Shown: piece by piece, positions 1-6,620 of the stretch
How the letters are laid out: each line of letters opens with the position of its first letter
How positions within the stretch are numbered: the stretch's first letter is position 1
Source: Actinomycetota bacterium
GTDB lineage: Bacteria; Actinomycetota; Acidimicrobiia; Acidimicrobiales; CADCSY01
Assembly: GCA_019348335.1 (NCBI GenBank)
Contig: JAHWJR010000035.1
Span: 4,632-13,985, forward strand
Direction: 5' to 3'
DNA length: 9,354 nt
Notes under the pieces: model-generated
Seen by the model: only the letters and a program-made list of their open reading frames with translations
Told to the model about the DNA's origin: nothing
Databases searched by the model: none
Program-made: the position numbers and the translations under genes

Positions 1-1950
1 GCCCTCCAGGAGCTGGTGGAGGTGGACCCAGGGTGGGAGGTGGCGTTCGAGGCCGCCGCCGGCCAGGCGTTGGCCGCGGTGGTGGTGGACGGCGACCACT
101 CGGCCCGCCGGGCCCTCGACGTGTTGCGCCAGGAGGGCACGGGCGCGGTGCTGGCGCTGGGCCTGGAGCGGCGGCCGCCGGCGCCGGCGCCGGGTGGCGA
201 GGCGGTCCGGGCCCACGTCCGCTCCCGCCACCCCGGGGTGGCGGCGCTGCTCGACGTCCTCGTCGGCGGTGCGACGTGCGTGGGCGGGGACGGGCCCTCG
301 GCCTGGGAGGCGGCGGTCGACGCCGCCCTGCGCCACCCCGACGCGGTCGTGGTGACCCGCGCCGGCGACCGCTTCGGCCCCGAGGGCTGGCGTGTGGGCG
401 GCGCGGCCACGGGCGCCACCTCGGCGGCGCGGGACGAGGCACGGCAGCGGGCCAGTGCTGGCGAGGAGGCGGTGCAGCAGGCCGAACAGCGCCTGGGGGC
501 GGCCCGCTCCTGGCGGGACGAAGCCCGTCGGGCGGAGGCGGAGGCGGCCTCGGCGCTTCGGGACAACGCTGCGGTCCTGGCCACCACCGACGACGCCGCC
601 GCCCGGGTGCGACGGGAGGCGGAGGCGGCGACCGCCGAGGTCGAGGAGCTGCGAGGTCAGCTGGCGGCACTGCGGGAGGCGGCCGCCGGCGAGCGCCGTC
701 ACCTGGCCCAGCTCGAGGCCGCCCTGCCGGCGCTCGAGGCCGAGGAGGACCGGGCGGCAGCCCATCGCCGGGAGCTCGACGCCGAGCGCCACCGGCTCGA
801 GGAGCGGGGGGTGGCGGTGGCCGCCCTCCGGTCCGACGTCGAGGTCCGGGCCACGGGCCTGGCCGACCGTCGGTCGTGGCTCCAGCGGCGCCTGTCCGAG
901 GTCGAGGACCGCCTGTCGGGGATGCGCGACCGGCGGGCCCGCGCCGAGGCGGAGCGGGTCGAGCTCGACCGGCGCCGCACCGCACTCGAGCGCCTGGCGG
1001 CCCTGGTGGGCGACCGCCTGACTGTCCTCGAGGCCACTCTCGCCGAGCTGCGCGAGCGCCGGCGCCGCCAGTCCGAGCAGACCCGGGCCCTCGGCCAGCG
1101 GCTCGATCACCTCCGGGCCGAGCGCGTGGCCGGCGAGCGCCGGCTGGAGGAGCTGCGTGAGCGCGGGCTGCGCGCCGGCATGGAGGCCCAGGAGCTGGCG
1201 CTGCGGATCGAGGCCGCCACCGAGGCCCTCCGGCGCGACCTCGACGCCGAGCCGGCGGAGGCGCTGGCGGCTCCGTGCCCCCCGCTGCCCGAGGGGACGC
1301 CCCCCGCCGCCCGGGCACGGGCACTCGAGCGCGAGCTGCGCCTGATGGGCCCGGTGAACCCCCTGGCCCTTGAGGAGGCCTCCTCGCTGCGCGAGCGACA
1401 GGCGTTCCTGGAGGACCAGCTCGACGACGTCAAGAGCTCGCGCCGGGAGCTGGCCAAGGTCATCCGCGCCGTCGACGCCGAGATCGTCGACGTGTTCGTC
1501 TCCGCCTTCGCCGACGTGGCCGAGAACTTCACCCGCCTGTTCGCCACCTTGTTCCCGGGCGGGGAGGGGCGCCTGGAGCTGACCGATCCCGGCAACCCCC
1601 TGGAGACCGGCATCCGGGTGCGGGCCCGGCCCTCGGGCAAGAACGTGCGCTCCATCTCGCTCCTCTCGGGAGGGGAGCGCTCGTTGACGGCGTTGGCGTA
1701 CCTCTTCGCCGTCTTCCGCAGCCGGCCGTCGCCGTTCTACATCCTCGACGAGGTCGAAGCCGCCCTCGACGACGTCAACCTGCACCGCTTCCTCGACCTG
1801 ATCCAGGAGTTCCGCAAGGAGGCCCAGCTGCTCATCGTCAGCCACCAGCAGCGGACGATGGGCATCGCCGACGTGCTCTACGGGGTCACCATGGCCCCGG
1901 GAGGCGCCTCTGCGGTGGTCAGCGAGCGGCTGGGAGCGGCCGCCGGCTGA
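1..1950 (+). CDS. smc: Chromosome segregation protein SMC, C-terminal half (5' end outside window)
   Basis: SMC is the ATPase subunit of the Smc-ScpAB condensin complex, which organises and helps segregate the chromosome. The frame is open from base 1, so the true start lies upstream; 649 residues remain, about half of a normal SMC. Residues 1 to about 135 are the hinge (opening with a DPGWEVAFEAAAG stretch). About 140-430 is a long Arg/Glu/Ala-rich coiled coil. About 440-640 is the C-terminal ATPase head, starting near MGPVNPLALEE. The head carries the ABC signature LSGGE (555-559, bases 1663-1677), Walker B with catalytic Glu in ILDEVEAALDD (581-591), and the switch His in VSHQ (His615). 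The N-terminal Walker A is outside the window. All key C-terminal residues are present, so the gene looks intact. Stop TGA is at 1948-1950; ftsY follows after 85 nt. GTG codons inside the hinge are not starts. Confidence 0.97.
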   Translation, partial: ALQELVEVDPGWEVAFEAAAGQALAAVVVDGDHSARRALDVLRQEGTGAVLALGLERRPPAPAPGGEAVRAHVRSRHPGVAALLDVLVGGATCVGGDGPSAWEAAVDAALRHPDAVVVTRAGDRFGPEGWRVGGAATGATSAARDEARQRASAGEEAVQQAEQRLGAARSWRDEARRAEAEAASALRDNAAVLATTDDAAARVRREAEAATAEVEELRGQLAALREAAAGERRHLAQLEAALPALEAEEDRAAAHRRELDAERHRLEERGVAVAALRSDVEVRATGLADRRSWLQRRLSEVEDRLSGMRDRRARAEAERVELDRRRTALERLAALVGDRLTVLEATLAELRERRRRQSEQTRALGQRLDHLRAERVAGERRLEELRERGLRAGMEAQELALRIEAATEALRRDLDAEPAEALAAPCPPLPEGTPPAARARALERELRLMGPVNPLALEEASSLRERQAFLEDQLDDVKSSRRELAKVIRAVDAEIVDVFVSAFADVAENFTRLFATLFPGGEGRLELTDPGNPLETGIRVRARPSGKNVRSISLLSGGERSLTALAYLFAVFRSRPSPFYILDEVEAALDDVNLHRFLDLIQEFRKEAQLLIVSHQQRTMGIADVLYGVTMAPGGASAVVSERLGAAAG

Positions 1951-2020
1951 CGTGCGCCACGGCGTGCCGTCGAGCCGGTGAGGGGCCGGCGCCGGTCGGG
2001 GAGCGCCCAGCGGTCGTGGG

Positions 2021-2026
2021 TAGGCT
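2021..2026 (+). promoter_or_regulatory. Putative -10 element (TAGGCT) of ftsY
   Basis: TAGGCT fits the actinobacterial TANNNT -10 pattern. It ends 9 nt before the ftsY ATG, and no Shine-Dalgarno sequence lies between, so the transcript would be leaderless or have a leader of about 2-3 nt. No convincing -35 is visible. Similar elements precede ffh and rplS. The call rests on motif and spacing only. Confidence 0.45.
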
Positions 2027-2035
2027 GCCAGCGCC

Positions 2036-3283
2036 ATGGACGTCGTCATCCTCATCGTCGCGCTCTTGATCCTCACCGCCTCGGTCGTCGGCATCGTCGA
2101 CGCCCGGCGCAACCCCTGGCCGGAGGAAGAGCCGGTGGCGGCTCCCCGCGCCGGCGCCGACCGGCGCCCGCCGGCGCCGCCCGACCAGGCCGATCACGAG
2201 CTCGACGTCGATCAGGCCGAGCTCAACGAGCCGTCGTCGGGGGTGGGACTGGCCCCTCGCCCGGGAGAGCCGCCGCCGGCGGAGAAGGCGGGCGACGCCC
2301 TCGAGGCAGAGCCCGACCCCGCCACCGTCGCCGAGATCGAAGAAGCCCTGGCCAACGCCGTCGAGGTGGAGCAGGCCGAGGCGGTCAAGCCTCGCTTTCG
2401 CGACCGTCTGGCCAAGGCCCGCAGCCTGCTGGCCGGCTACGTCAGCTCGGTGCTGTCCCGCTCCGAGATCGACGAGGAGACCTGGGAGGAGCTCGAAGAG
2501 GCGCTGATCCGCGCCGACGTGGGCGTCAAGACCACGACCACGCTGCTCGAGGAACTGCGCGCCGAGGTGGCCGAGAAGCACATCACCGAGCCCGAGGCCC
2601 TGCTGGCCCAGCTCAAGGGCGACCTCAAGGCCCGCCTGGCGGTGGCCGACCGCAGCCTGCACTACGAGCCCGGCGCGCCCAACGTGTGGCTGTTCGTGGG
2701 GGTCAACGGCGTGGGCAAGACCACCACCATCGGCAAGCTGGCCAAGATCCAGCAGGCGGACGGCCGGTCCGTGGTCATGGCCGCCGGCGACACCTTCCGG
2801 GCGGCGGCGGCCGAGCAGCTCGGGGTGTGGGCGCAGCGGGTCGACGCCGAGCTCGTCCAGGGCGCCGAGGGCGGCGACCCCAGCTCGGTGATCTTCGACG
2901 CCGTGCAGCAGGCGGCGGCGCGCCAGGCCGACCTGGTGCTGGCGGACACGGCCGGGCGGCTGCACACCAAGGTGAACCTCATGGAGCAGCTGCGCAAGGT
3001 GCGGCGGGTGGCGGAGAAGCCGCCGGGCCGGGTCACCGAGGTGCTGCTGGTGCTCGACGCCACCACGGGCCAGAACGGGCTCAACCAGGCCCAGGTCTTC
3101 ACCGAGGCGGTCGAGGTGACCGGCGTGGTGCTCACCAAGCTCGACGGTTCCGCTCGTGGCGGCATCGTCCTTGCCATCCAGGGCGAGCTGGGCATCCCGG
3201 TGAAGCTCGTCGGCTTGGGCGAGACGGTCGACGACCTGATCCCGTTCGATCCCGACGAGTTCGTCGAGGCGCTCTTCTCCTGA
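2036..3283 (+). CDS. ftsY: Signal recognition particle receptor FtsY
   Basis: FtsY is the SRP receptor GTPase; it docks ribosome-nascent chain-SRP complexes at the membrane by forming a GTPase heterodimer with Ffh. The 415-residue protein opens with a hydrophobic segment (about residues 3-21, followed by DARR), a membrane anchor seen in actinobacterial FtsY. Next comes an acidic, Pro/Ala-rich A region (about 28-115), the N domain helices (about 118-200) and the G domain. G-domain motifs are G1 GVNGVGKTT (222-230), DTFRAAAAEQL (252-262), G3 DTAGR (304-308), G4 TKLD (367-370) and GLGE (393-396). All GTP-binding and dimer-interface motifs are present. The ATG at 2036 is chosen because it keeps the anchor and follows a TAGGCT -10-like element. 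There is no ribosome binding site, consistent with leaderless expression. A hairpin follows the stop, then ffh 70 nt on. Confidence 0.97.
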   Translation: MDVVILIVALLILTASVVGIVDARRNPWPEEEPVAAPRAGADRRPPAPPDQADHELDVDQAELNEPSSGVGLAPRPGEPPPAEKAGDALEAEPDPATVAEIEEALANAVEVEQAEAVKPRFRDRLAKARSLLAGYVSSVLSRSEIDEETWEELEEALIRADVGVKTTTTLLEELRAEVAEKHITEPEALLAQLKGDLKARLAVADRSLHYEPGAPNVWLFVGVNGVGKTTTIGKLAKIQQADGRSVVMAAGDTFRAAAAEQLGVWAQRVDAELVQGAEGGDPSSVIFDAVQQAAARQADLVLADTAGRLHTKVNLMEQLRKVRRVAEKPPGRVTEVLLVLDATTGQNGLNQAQVFTEAVEVTGVVLTKLDGSARGGIVLAIQGELGIPVKLVGLGETVDDLIPFDPDEFVEALFS

Positions 3284-3284
3284 C

Positions 3285-3303
3285 CGCTCCGGCGACCGGA
3301 GCG
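3285..3303 (+). terminator. Hairpin between ftsY and ffh, possible U-less terminator
   Basis: Directly after the ftsY stop, CGCTCCGG (3285-3292) pairs perfectly with CCGGAGCG (3296-3303) around a 3-nt loop. No T-run follows, so if it terminates it is of the U-less kind often proposed in high-GC actinobacteria. It could instead protect the ftsY 3' end. Its place just before a putative ffh promoter supports a transcription-unit boundary. Confidence 0.5.
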
Positions 3304-3337
3304 ACACCGCCCGGACCGGCGGGGCGCCCCGGGCCGG

Positions 3338-3343
3338 TAACCT
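3338..3343 (+). promoter_or_regulatory. Putative -10 element (TAACCT) of ffh
   Basis: TAACCT matches TANNNT and ends 10 nt before the ffh ATG at 3354. No Shine-Dalgarno sequence is present in the intervening GGCCTCCCGC. The downstream bases GGCC resemble those after the rplS element. No clear -35 is seen in the GC-rich upstream bases. A leaderless or near-leaderless start is inferred. Confidence 0.45.
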
Positions 3344-3353
3344 GGCCTCCCGC

Positions 3354-4703
3354 ATGTTCGACACGCTGACCGATCGCTTCGAGGGGATCTTCGCGCGCCT
3401 GCGCAGCCGCGGGCGCATGGGCGAGCCCGAGATCGACGAGGTCCTGCGGGAGATCCGCCTGGCCCTGCTCGAGGCCGACGTCAACTTCCGGGTGGTCAAG
3501 GACCTGCTGGCGCGCATCAAGCAGCGGTGCCTCGAGGCCGACCTGAGCAAGAGCCTCACCCCGGCCCAGCAGGTCATCAAGATCGTCCATGCCGAGCTCA
3601 TCGGCACCCTGGGCGGCCAGACCCTCAAGATCACCTTCGCCGACAAGCCCCCGACGGTCGTGCTGCTGGCGGGGTTGCAGGGCTCCGGCAAGACCACCGC
3701 CTGCGCCAAGCTGGCGCGCTGGTTCAAGCAACAGGGCCGGAACCCCATCCTCGTGGGCGCCGACCTCCAGCGCCCGGCCGCGGTCGACCAGCTGCGCACC
3801 CTCGGTGGCCAGGTCGGGGTGCCGGTGTTCAGCGAACCCACCGACCCGGTGGCCGTGGCCGCCGCCGGCGTCGAGGAGGCCCGCGACAAGGGTCGCGACG
3901 TGTGCATCGTCGACACCGCCGGTCGGTTGGCCATCGACATCGAGATGATGGAGCAGGTCCGCCAGATCTCCGGGGCGGTGCGACCGCACTACACCTTCCT
4001 GGTGGTCGACGCCATGACCGGTCAGGACGCGGTGGGAGTGGCCGAGGCCTTCCACGAGGCGCTCCAGCTCGACGGCGTGATCCTGTCCAAGCTCGACGGC
4101 GACGCCCGGGGCGGTGCCGCGCTCTCGGTCAAGGAGGTCACCGGCCGGCCCATCGCCTTCGCCTCGGTGGGCGAGAAGGTGGCCGACTTCGAGCAGTTCC
4201 ACCCCGACCGGATGGCCGACCGGATCCTCGGGATGGGCGACGTGCTCACCCTCATCGAGAAGGTCGAGCAACAGTACGACCGCGAGGTGGCGGCCAAGGC
4301 CGAGCAGGCGTTCCTCGAGGGCGAGTTCACCCTGGACGACTTCCTCGAGCAGATGCAGCAGGTCCGCAAGATGGGGCCCCTGCAGAACATCATCGGTATG
4401 ATGCCGGGGATCCCGAAAGAGGTGAAGAACGCCGACATCGGGGAGAAGGAGCTCGGTCGAATCGAGGCGATCATCCGCTCGATGACCCCCGAGGAGCGGT
4501 CCCACCCCGATCTGGTCAACGGATCGCGACGGGCCCGGATCGCCAACGGCAGCGGGACCTCGATCAGCGAGGTGAACCTGCTGCTGAAGCAGTTCAAGGA
4601 CGTGTCCAAGATGATGAAGCGCTTCGGAGGTGCCGCCAAGGGCGGAAAGGGCAAACGCCGGATGCCGGCGCTGCCCAACCTCCAGGAGCTCAACCTGAAG
4701 TAG
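3354..4703 (+). CDS. ffh: Signal recognition particle protein Ffh (SRP54)
   Basis: Ffh is the protein subunit of SRP. It binds 4.5S RNA and hydrophobic signal sequences at the ribosome and delivers them to FtsY. The 449 residues, a normal length, divide into the N domain (1 to about 90), the G domain (about 98-295) and the Met-rich M domain (about 300-429). Motifs are G1 GLQGSGKTT (107-115), DLQRPAAVDQL (137-147), G3 DTAGR (187-191), G4 SKLDGDARGG (245-254) and GEKVADFEQFHPDR (273-286). In the M domain, the finger-loop region around MGPLQNIIGMMPG (340-352) and the SRRARIANGSG helix-turn-helix (391-401) for RNA binding are visible. The short C-terminal tail is Lys/Gly-rich. The ATG at 3354 gives the expected N domain start. 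The gene sits directly behind ftsY with no ylxM between. The SRP RNA gene is not in this window. Confidence 0.98.
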   Translation: MFDTLTDRFEGIFARLRSRGRMGEPEIDEVLREIRLALLEADVNFRVVKDLLARIKQRCLEADLSKSLTPAQQVIKIVHAELIGTLGGQTLKITFADKPPTVVLLAGLQGSGKTTACAKLARWFKQQGRNPILVGADLQRPAAVDQLRTLGGQVGVPVFSEPTDPVAVAAAGVEEARDKGRDVCIVDTAGRLAIDIEMMEQVRQISGAVRPHYTFLVVDAMTGQDAVGVAEAFHEALQLDGVILSKLDGDARGGAALSVKEVTGRPIAFASVGEKVADFEQFHPDRMADRILGMGDVLTLIEKVEQQYDREVAAKAEQAFLEGEFTLDDFLEQMQQVRKMGPLQNIIGMMPGIPKEVKNADIGEKELGRIEAIIRSMTPEERSHPDLVNGSRRARIANGSGTSISEVNLLLKQFKDVSKMMKRFGGAAKGGKGKRRMPALPNLQELNLK

Positions 4704-4704
4704 C

Positions 4705-4746
4705 CGGCGGCATCCGCCGCCACGACATCGGCCGCCACGAGGCGGC
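4705..4746 (+). other. Two tandem GC hairpins in the ffh-rpsP spacer
   Basis: The 65-nt spacer holds CGGCGG/CCGCCG (4705-4710 with 4714-4719, 3-nt loop) and GCCGCC/GGCGGC (4731-4736 with 4741-4746, 4-nt loop). Because the arms are the same short sequences in A-B-B-A order, the first arm could also pair with the third and the second with the fourth, giving alternative folds. There is no T-run. The rpsP ribosome binding site lies 10 nt downstream. It may be a terminator, a processing site or a leader control element; I cannot tell which. Confidence 0.4.
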
Positions 4747-4768
4747 GCAAGGGAATGGAGAGCATCAC

Positions 4769-5038
4769 GTGGCCGTCAAGCTCCGGCTCGTTCGGATGGG
4801 CAAGAAGAAGCAGCCGACCTACCGGGTGGTGGCCGCCGACAGCCGCTCGCCGCGCAACGGGCGGTTCATCGAGATCGTGGGCACCTACCAGCCCCGCCAG
4901 GAACCGTCGGGCGTGGCCATCGACAACACCAAGGCGGTCGAGTGGCTCCGCAAGGGCGCTGAGCCCACCGAGCGGGTGCAGCGGCTGCTGAAGGTGTCGG
5001 GCGCCTGGGACGAGTTCAAGGGCACCGCCTCGTCATGA
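4769..5038 (+). CDS. rpsP: 30S ribosomal protein S16
   Basis: S16 is an early-assembly protein of the small ribosomal subunit, contacting 16S rRNA. The 89-residue protein begins MAVKLRLVRMGKKKQPTYRV and continues with VVAADSRSPRNGRFIEIVGTY (residues 20-40) and a conserved NTKAVEWLRKGAEPTERVQ region (53-71), all typical of S16. The GTG start at 4769 is set by that conserved N-terminus and by TGGAG (4756-4760), 8 nt upstream. The in-frame open region extends far upstream through ffh, but only as a shadow. The stop overlaps the next gene in ATGA (5035-5038), indicating translational coupling. It heads the classic rpsP-khpA-rimM-trmD order found in many Gram-positive bacteria. Confidence 0.97.
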   Translation: MAVKLRLVRMGKKKQPTYRVVAADSRSPRNGRFIEIVGTYQPRQEPSGVAIDNTKAVEWLRKGAEPTERVQRLLKVSGAWDEFKGTASS

Positions 5039-5343
5039 GCGACGTCGAGGAGGAGACCGTCGAGGGCGCCGACGACGGTGCCGACGACCCGAACCGGTTG
5101 CCTGGCGCCACCGCCATCGACGTGCTCGAGTACCTGGTCGGCACGCTGGTCGACGACCCGGACGCCATCGAGATCTCCGAGGAGGACGACCGCCGGGGCC
5201 TGCGCCTGCAGGTACGGGTGGCGCCCGACGACATGGGGCGGGTCATCGGCCGGCGCGGGCGCATCGCCAACGCCATCCGGACCCTCGTGCGTGCCGCGGC
5301 GGCCGACGACGGTGTCTCGGTCGACGTCGACTTCGTCGACTGA
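5035..5343 (+). CDS. khpA: KH-domain RNA-binding protein, KhpA/YlqC type
   Basis: KhpA-family proteins are small single KH-domain RNA binders. In Firmicutes, KhpA partners KhpB/Jag and affects cell division and envelope control. The 102 residues contain a KH fold from about residue 27 on, with the RNA-gripping GXXG loop as GRRG (72-75) inside the typical GRVIGRRGRIANAIRTLV run (68-85). The first 25 or so residues form a strongly acidic extension (many Asp and Glu), making the protein longer than the usual 75-80 residues. The ATG at 5035 overlaps the rpsP stop by 4 nt, which fixes the start and predicts coupling. rimM follows 4 nt after the stop. Position between rpsP and rimM is the standard place for this family. 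Confidence 0.93.
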   Translation: MSDVEEETVEGADDGADDPNRLPGATAIDVLEYLVGTLVDDPDAIEISEEDDRRGLRLQVRVAPDDMGRVIGRRGRIANAIRTLVRAAAADDGVSVDVDFVD

Positions 5344-5347
5344 CCAG

Positions 5348-5827
5348 GTGGTGGGGCGTACCGAGCCGCCCCTGCTCGAGATCGGGCGGGTGGTCCGTGC
5401 CCACGGCATCCGCGGCGAGGTGGCCGTCAAGCTGGTGACCGACCGGACCGAGCGCCTGGCGCCGGGCACCGTGCTCGTGACCGTCGCCGGCGACCGGGAG
5501 GTCGCCGCCGCCCGTCCCCACCAGGACGGCTACCTGGTGACCTTCACGGGAGTGACCGACCGGCCCGGGGCCGAGGGCCTGCGGGGCCCGCTGCGGGCCC
5601 CCCCGCTGGACGACCCCGACACCCTGTGGGTGCACGAGCTCATCGGCAGCGAGGTGGCCGACCTCGACGGCACCGTGCACGGTCGGGTGACGGCGGTGGA
5701 GGCCAATCCGGCCAGCGACCTGCTCGTGCTCGACGACGGGCGACTGGTGCCACTGCGCTTCGTCGTGGGCACCGCCACGGGGCGGGTCACCGTCGACCCG
5801 CCCGCCGGCCTGCTCGACGGCGCCTGA
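5348..5827 (+). CDS. rimM: 16S rRNA processing protein RimM
   Basis: RimM is an assembly factor that binds S19 and helps mature the head of the 30S subunit. The 159 residues comprise an N-terminal RimM barrel (about 9-88, with EIGRVVRAHGIRGEVAVKL at 11-29 and GAEGLRG at 74-80) and a C-terminal PRC barrel (about 92-159, with LWVHELIGSEV at 93-103, ANPASDLLVL at 119-128 and DPPAGLL at 150-156). No ATG is available. Two adjacent GTG codons (5348 and 5351) are the only starts upstream of the conserved region; I chose the first, 4 nt after khpA. No good ribosome binding site is visible, so translation is probably coupled to khpA. At 158-159 residues it is slightly shorter than most RimM. trmD follows after 25 nt. 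Confidence 0.93.
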   Translation: MVGRTEPPLLEIGRVVRAHGIRGEVAVKLVTDRTERLAPGTVLVTVAGDREVAAARPHQDGYLVTFTGVTDRPGAEGLRGPLRAPPLDDPDTLWVHELIGSEVADLDGTVHGRVTAVEANPASDLLVLDDGRLVPLRFVVGTATGRVTVDPPAGLLDGA

Positions 5828-5852
5828 CCACCGGCGGCGCAAGGAGAGGCGG

Positions 5853-6578
5853 GTGCGCGTCGACGTGTTCACCATCTTCCCGGACCTGGTCGCCCACTTC
5901 GCCGGGGGCAGCCTGCTCGGGCGGGCCGCGGCGCGGGGCGTGCTCGACGTGCGGGTCCACGACTTGCGGTCGGCGGCGAGCGATCCCCACCGGTCCGTCG
6001 ACGACGCGCCCTTCGGCGGTGGTGCGGGGATGGTGCTCATGCCCGAGCCCCTGTTCGCCGCCGTCGAGGCCGTCGACCCTCCTCGGCCGCTGTACCTGCT
6101 GGGGCCGGGTGGGCGGCGCCTCGACCAGCCGCTGGCCCGGGAGCTGGCCGCCGGCGAGGGCTTCTCGTTGCTGTGCGGGCGCTACGAGGGCGTCGACGAG
6201 CGGGTGCGAGCCCACCTGGTCGACGGCGAGCTGTCGGTGGGCGACTACGTGCTGGCCGGCGGCGAGGTGGCCGCCATGGTGGTGCTGGAGGTCGTGGGCC
6301 GGCTGGTGCCGGGGGTGATGGGCAACGCCGCCTCGGCAGGGGAGGAGAGCTTCAGCGACGGCCTCCTCGAGTACCCGCACTACACCCGTCCGGCGCGCTT
6401 TCGCGGCTGGGACGTGCCTGAGGTCCTGCGCTCGGGCGATCATGGCCGCATCGCCCGGTGGCGTCACGCCATGGCCCTGGCCCGTACGCTGCGAGATCGC
6501 CCCGACCTGGTCGATGAGCGGGGCGGGTTGACGGTCGACGAGCGGGCCCTCTTGGAATCCTTCGACCTGTTGCCGTAG
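5853..6578 (+). CDS. trmD: tRNA (guanine-N1-)-methyltransferase TrmD
   Basis: TrmD methylates G37 of tRNAs with S-adenosylmethionine, which prevents +1 frameshifting. The 241 residues form the knotted SPOUT domain plus a C-terminal helical domain. Visible motifs are MRVDVFTIFPDLV (1-13), FGGGAGMVLMPEPL (54-67), LLCGRYEGVDERV (106-118), the knot region SVGDYVLAGGEVAAM (128-142) and SFSDGLLEYPHYTRP (166-180). Aligned by eye with E. coli TrmD, the catalytic Arg154 equivalent is Arg150, and the position of the proposed base Asp169 is Glu165 (GEESF in place of TEDSF). The GTG start at 5853 has AAGGAG (5841-5846) 6 nt upstream and gives the standard N-terminus. The TAG stop at 6576-6578 is also the first half of the putative rplS -10 element. 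Confidence 0.97.
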   Translation: MRVDVFTIFPDLVAHFAGGSLLGRAAARGVLDVRVHDLRSAASDPHRSVDDAPFGGGAGMVLMPEPLFAAVEAVDPPRPLYLLGPGGRRLDQPLARELAAGEGFSLLCGRYEGVDERVRAHLVDGELSVGDYVLAGGEVAAMVVLEVVGRLVPGVMGNAASAGEESFSDGLLEYPHYTRPARFRGWDVPEVLRSGDHGRIARWRHAMALARTLRDRPDLVDERGGLTVDERALLESFDLLP

Positions 6579-6581
6579 GCT
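6552..6581 (+). promoter_or_regulatory. Putative rplS promoter inside the end of trmD
   Basis: TTGGAA (6552-6557; 4 of 6 matches to TTGACA) and TAGGCT (6576-6581) are separated by 18 nt. The -10 element begins with the trmD stop codon TAG. A transcript would begin near 6588-6590 and leave a leader of about 30 nt carrying the rplS ribosome binding site GAGGAG (6604-6609). TAGGCTG is identical to the element before ftsY. Confidence 0.45.
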
Positions 6582-6620
6582 GGCCCGTCCCGGCCTGCAC
6601 CCCGAGGAGTCCAGCGCGCC

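Noticed and set aside
16..18. GTG at base 16 as an smc start
   Set aside because: It lies inside the SMC hinge, and the frame is open to base 1. The gene is simply cut by the window edge.
1959..1995. ACGGCGTGCCGT (1959-1970) and CCGGCGCCGG (1986-1995) as an smc terminator
   Set aside because: Both palindromes have almost no loop and short usable stems, so they are not convincing hairpins in GC-rich DNA.
1978..3369. 463-codon plus-strand open frame overlapping ftsY in another frame
   Set aside because: Arg/Gly/Pro-rich nonsense translation lying over a well-supported FtsY with every GTPase motif.
1919..3940. 673-codon open frame on the minus strand across ftsY and ffh
   Set aside because: It is an antisense shadow of two certain genes. 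Its product has low-complexity His/Leu/Gly/Arg composition with no recognisable domain; long shadow frames are expected at this GC content.
3132..4505. 457-codon minus-strand open frame antisense to ffh
   Set aside because: Repetitive His/Leu/Asp/Gly-rich translation typical of the reverse strand of a GC-rich gene, with no motif or ribosome binding site.
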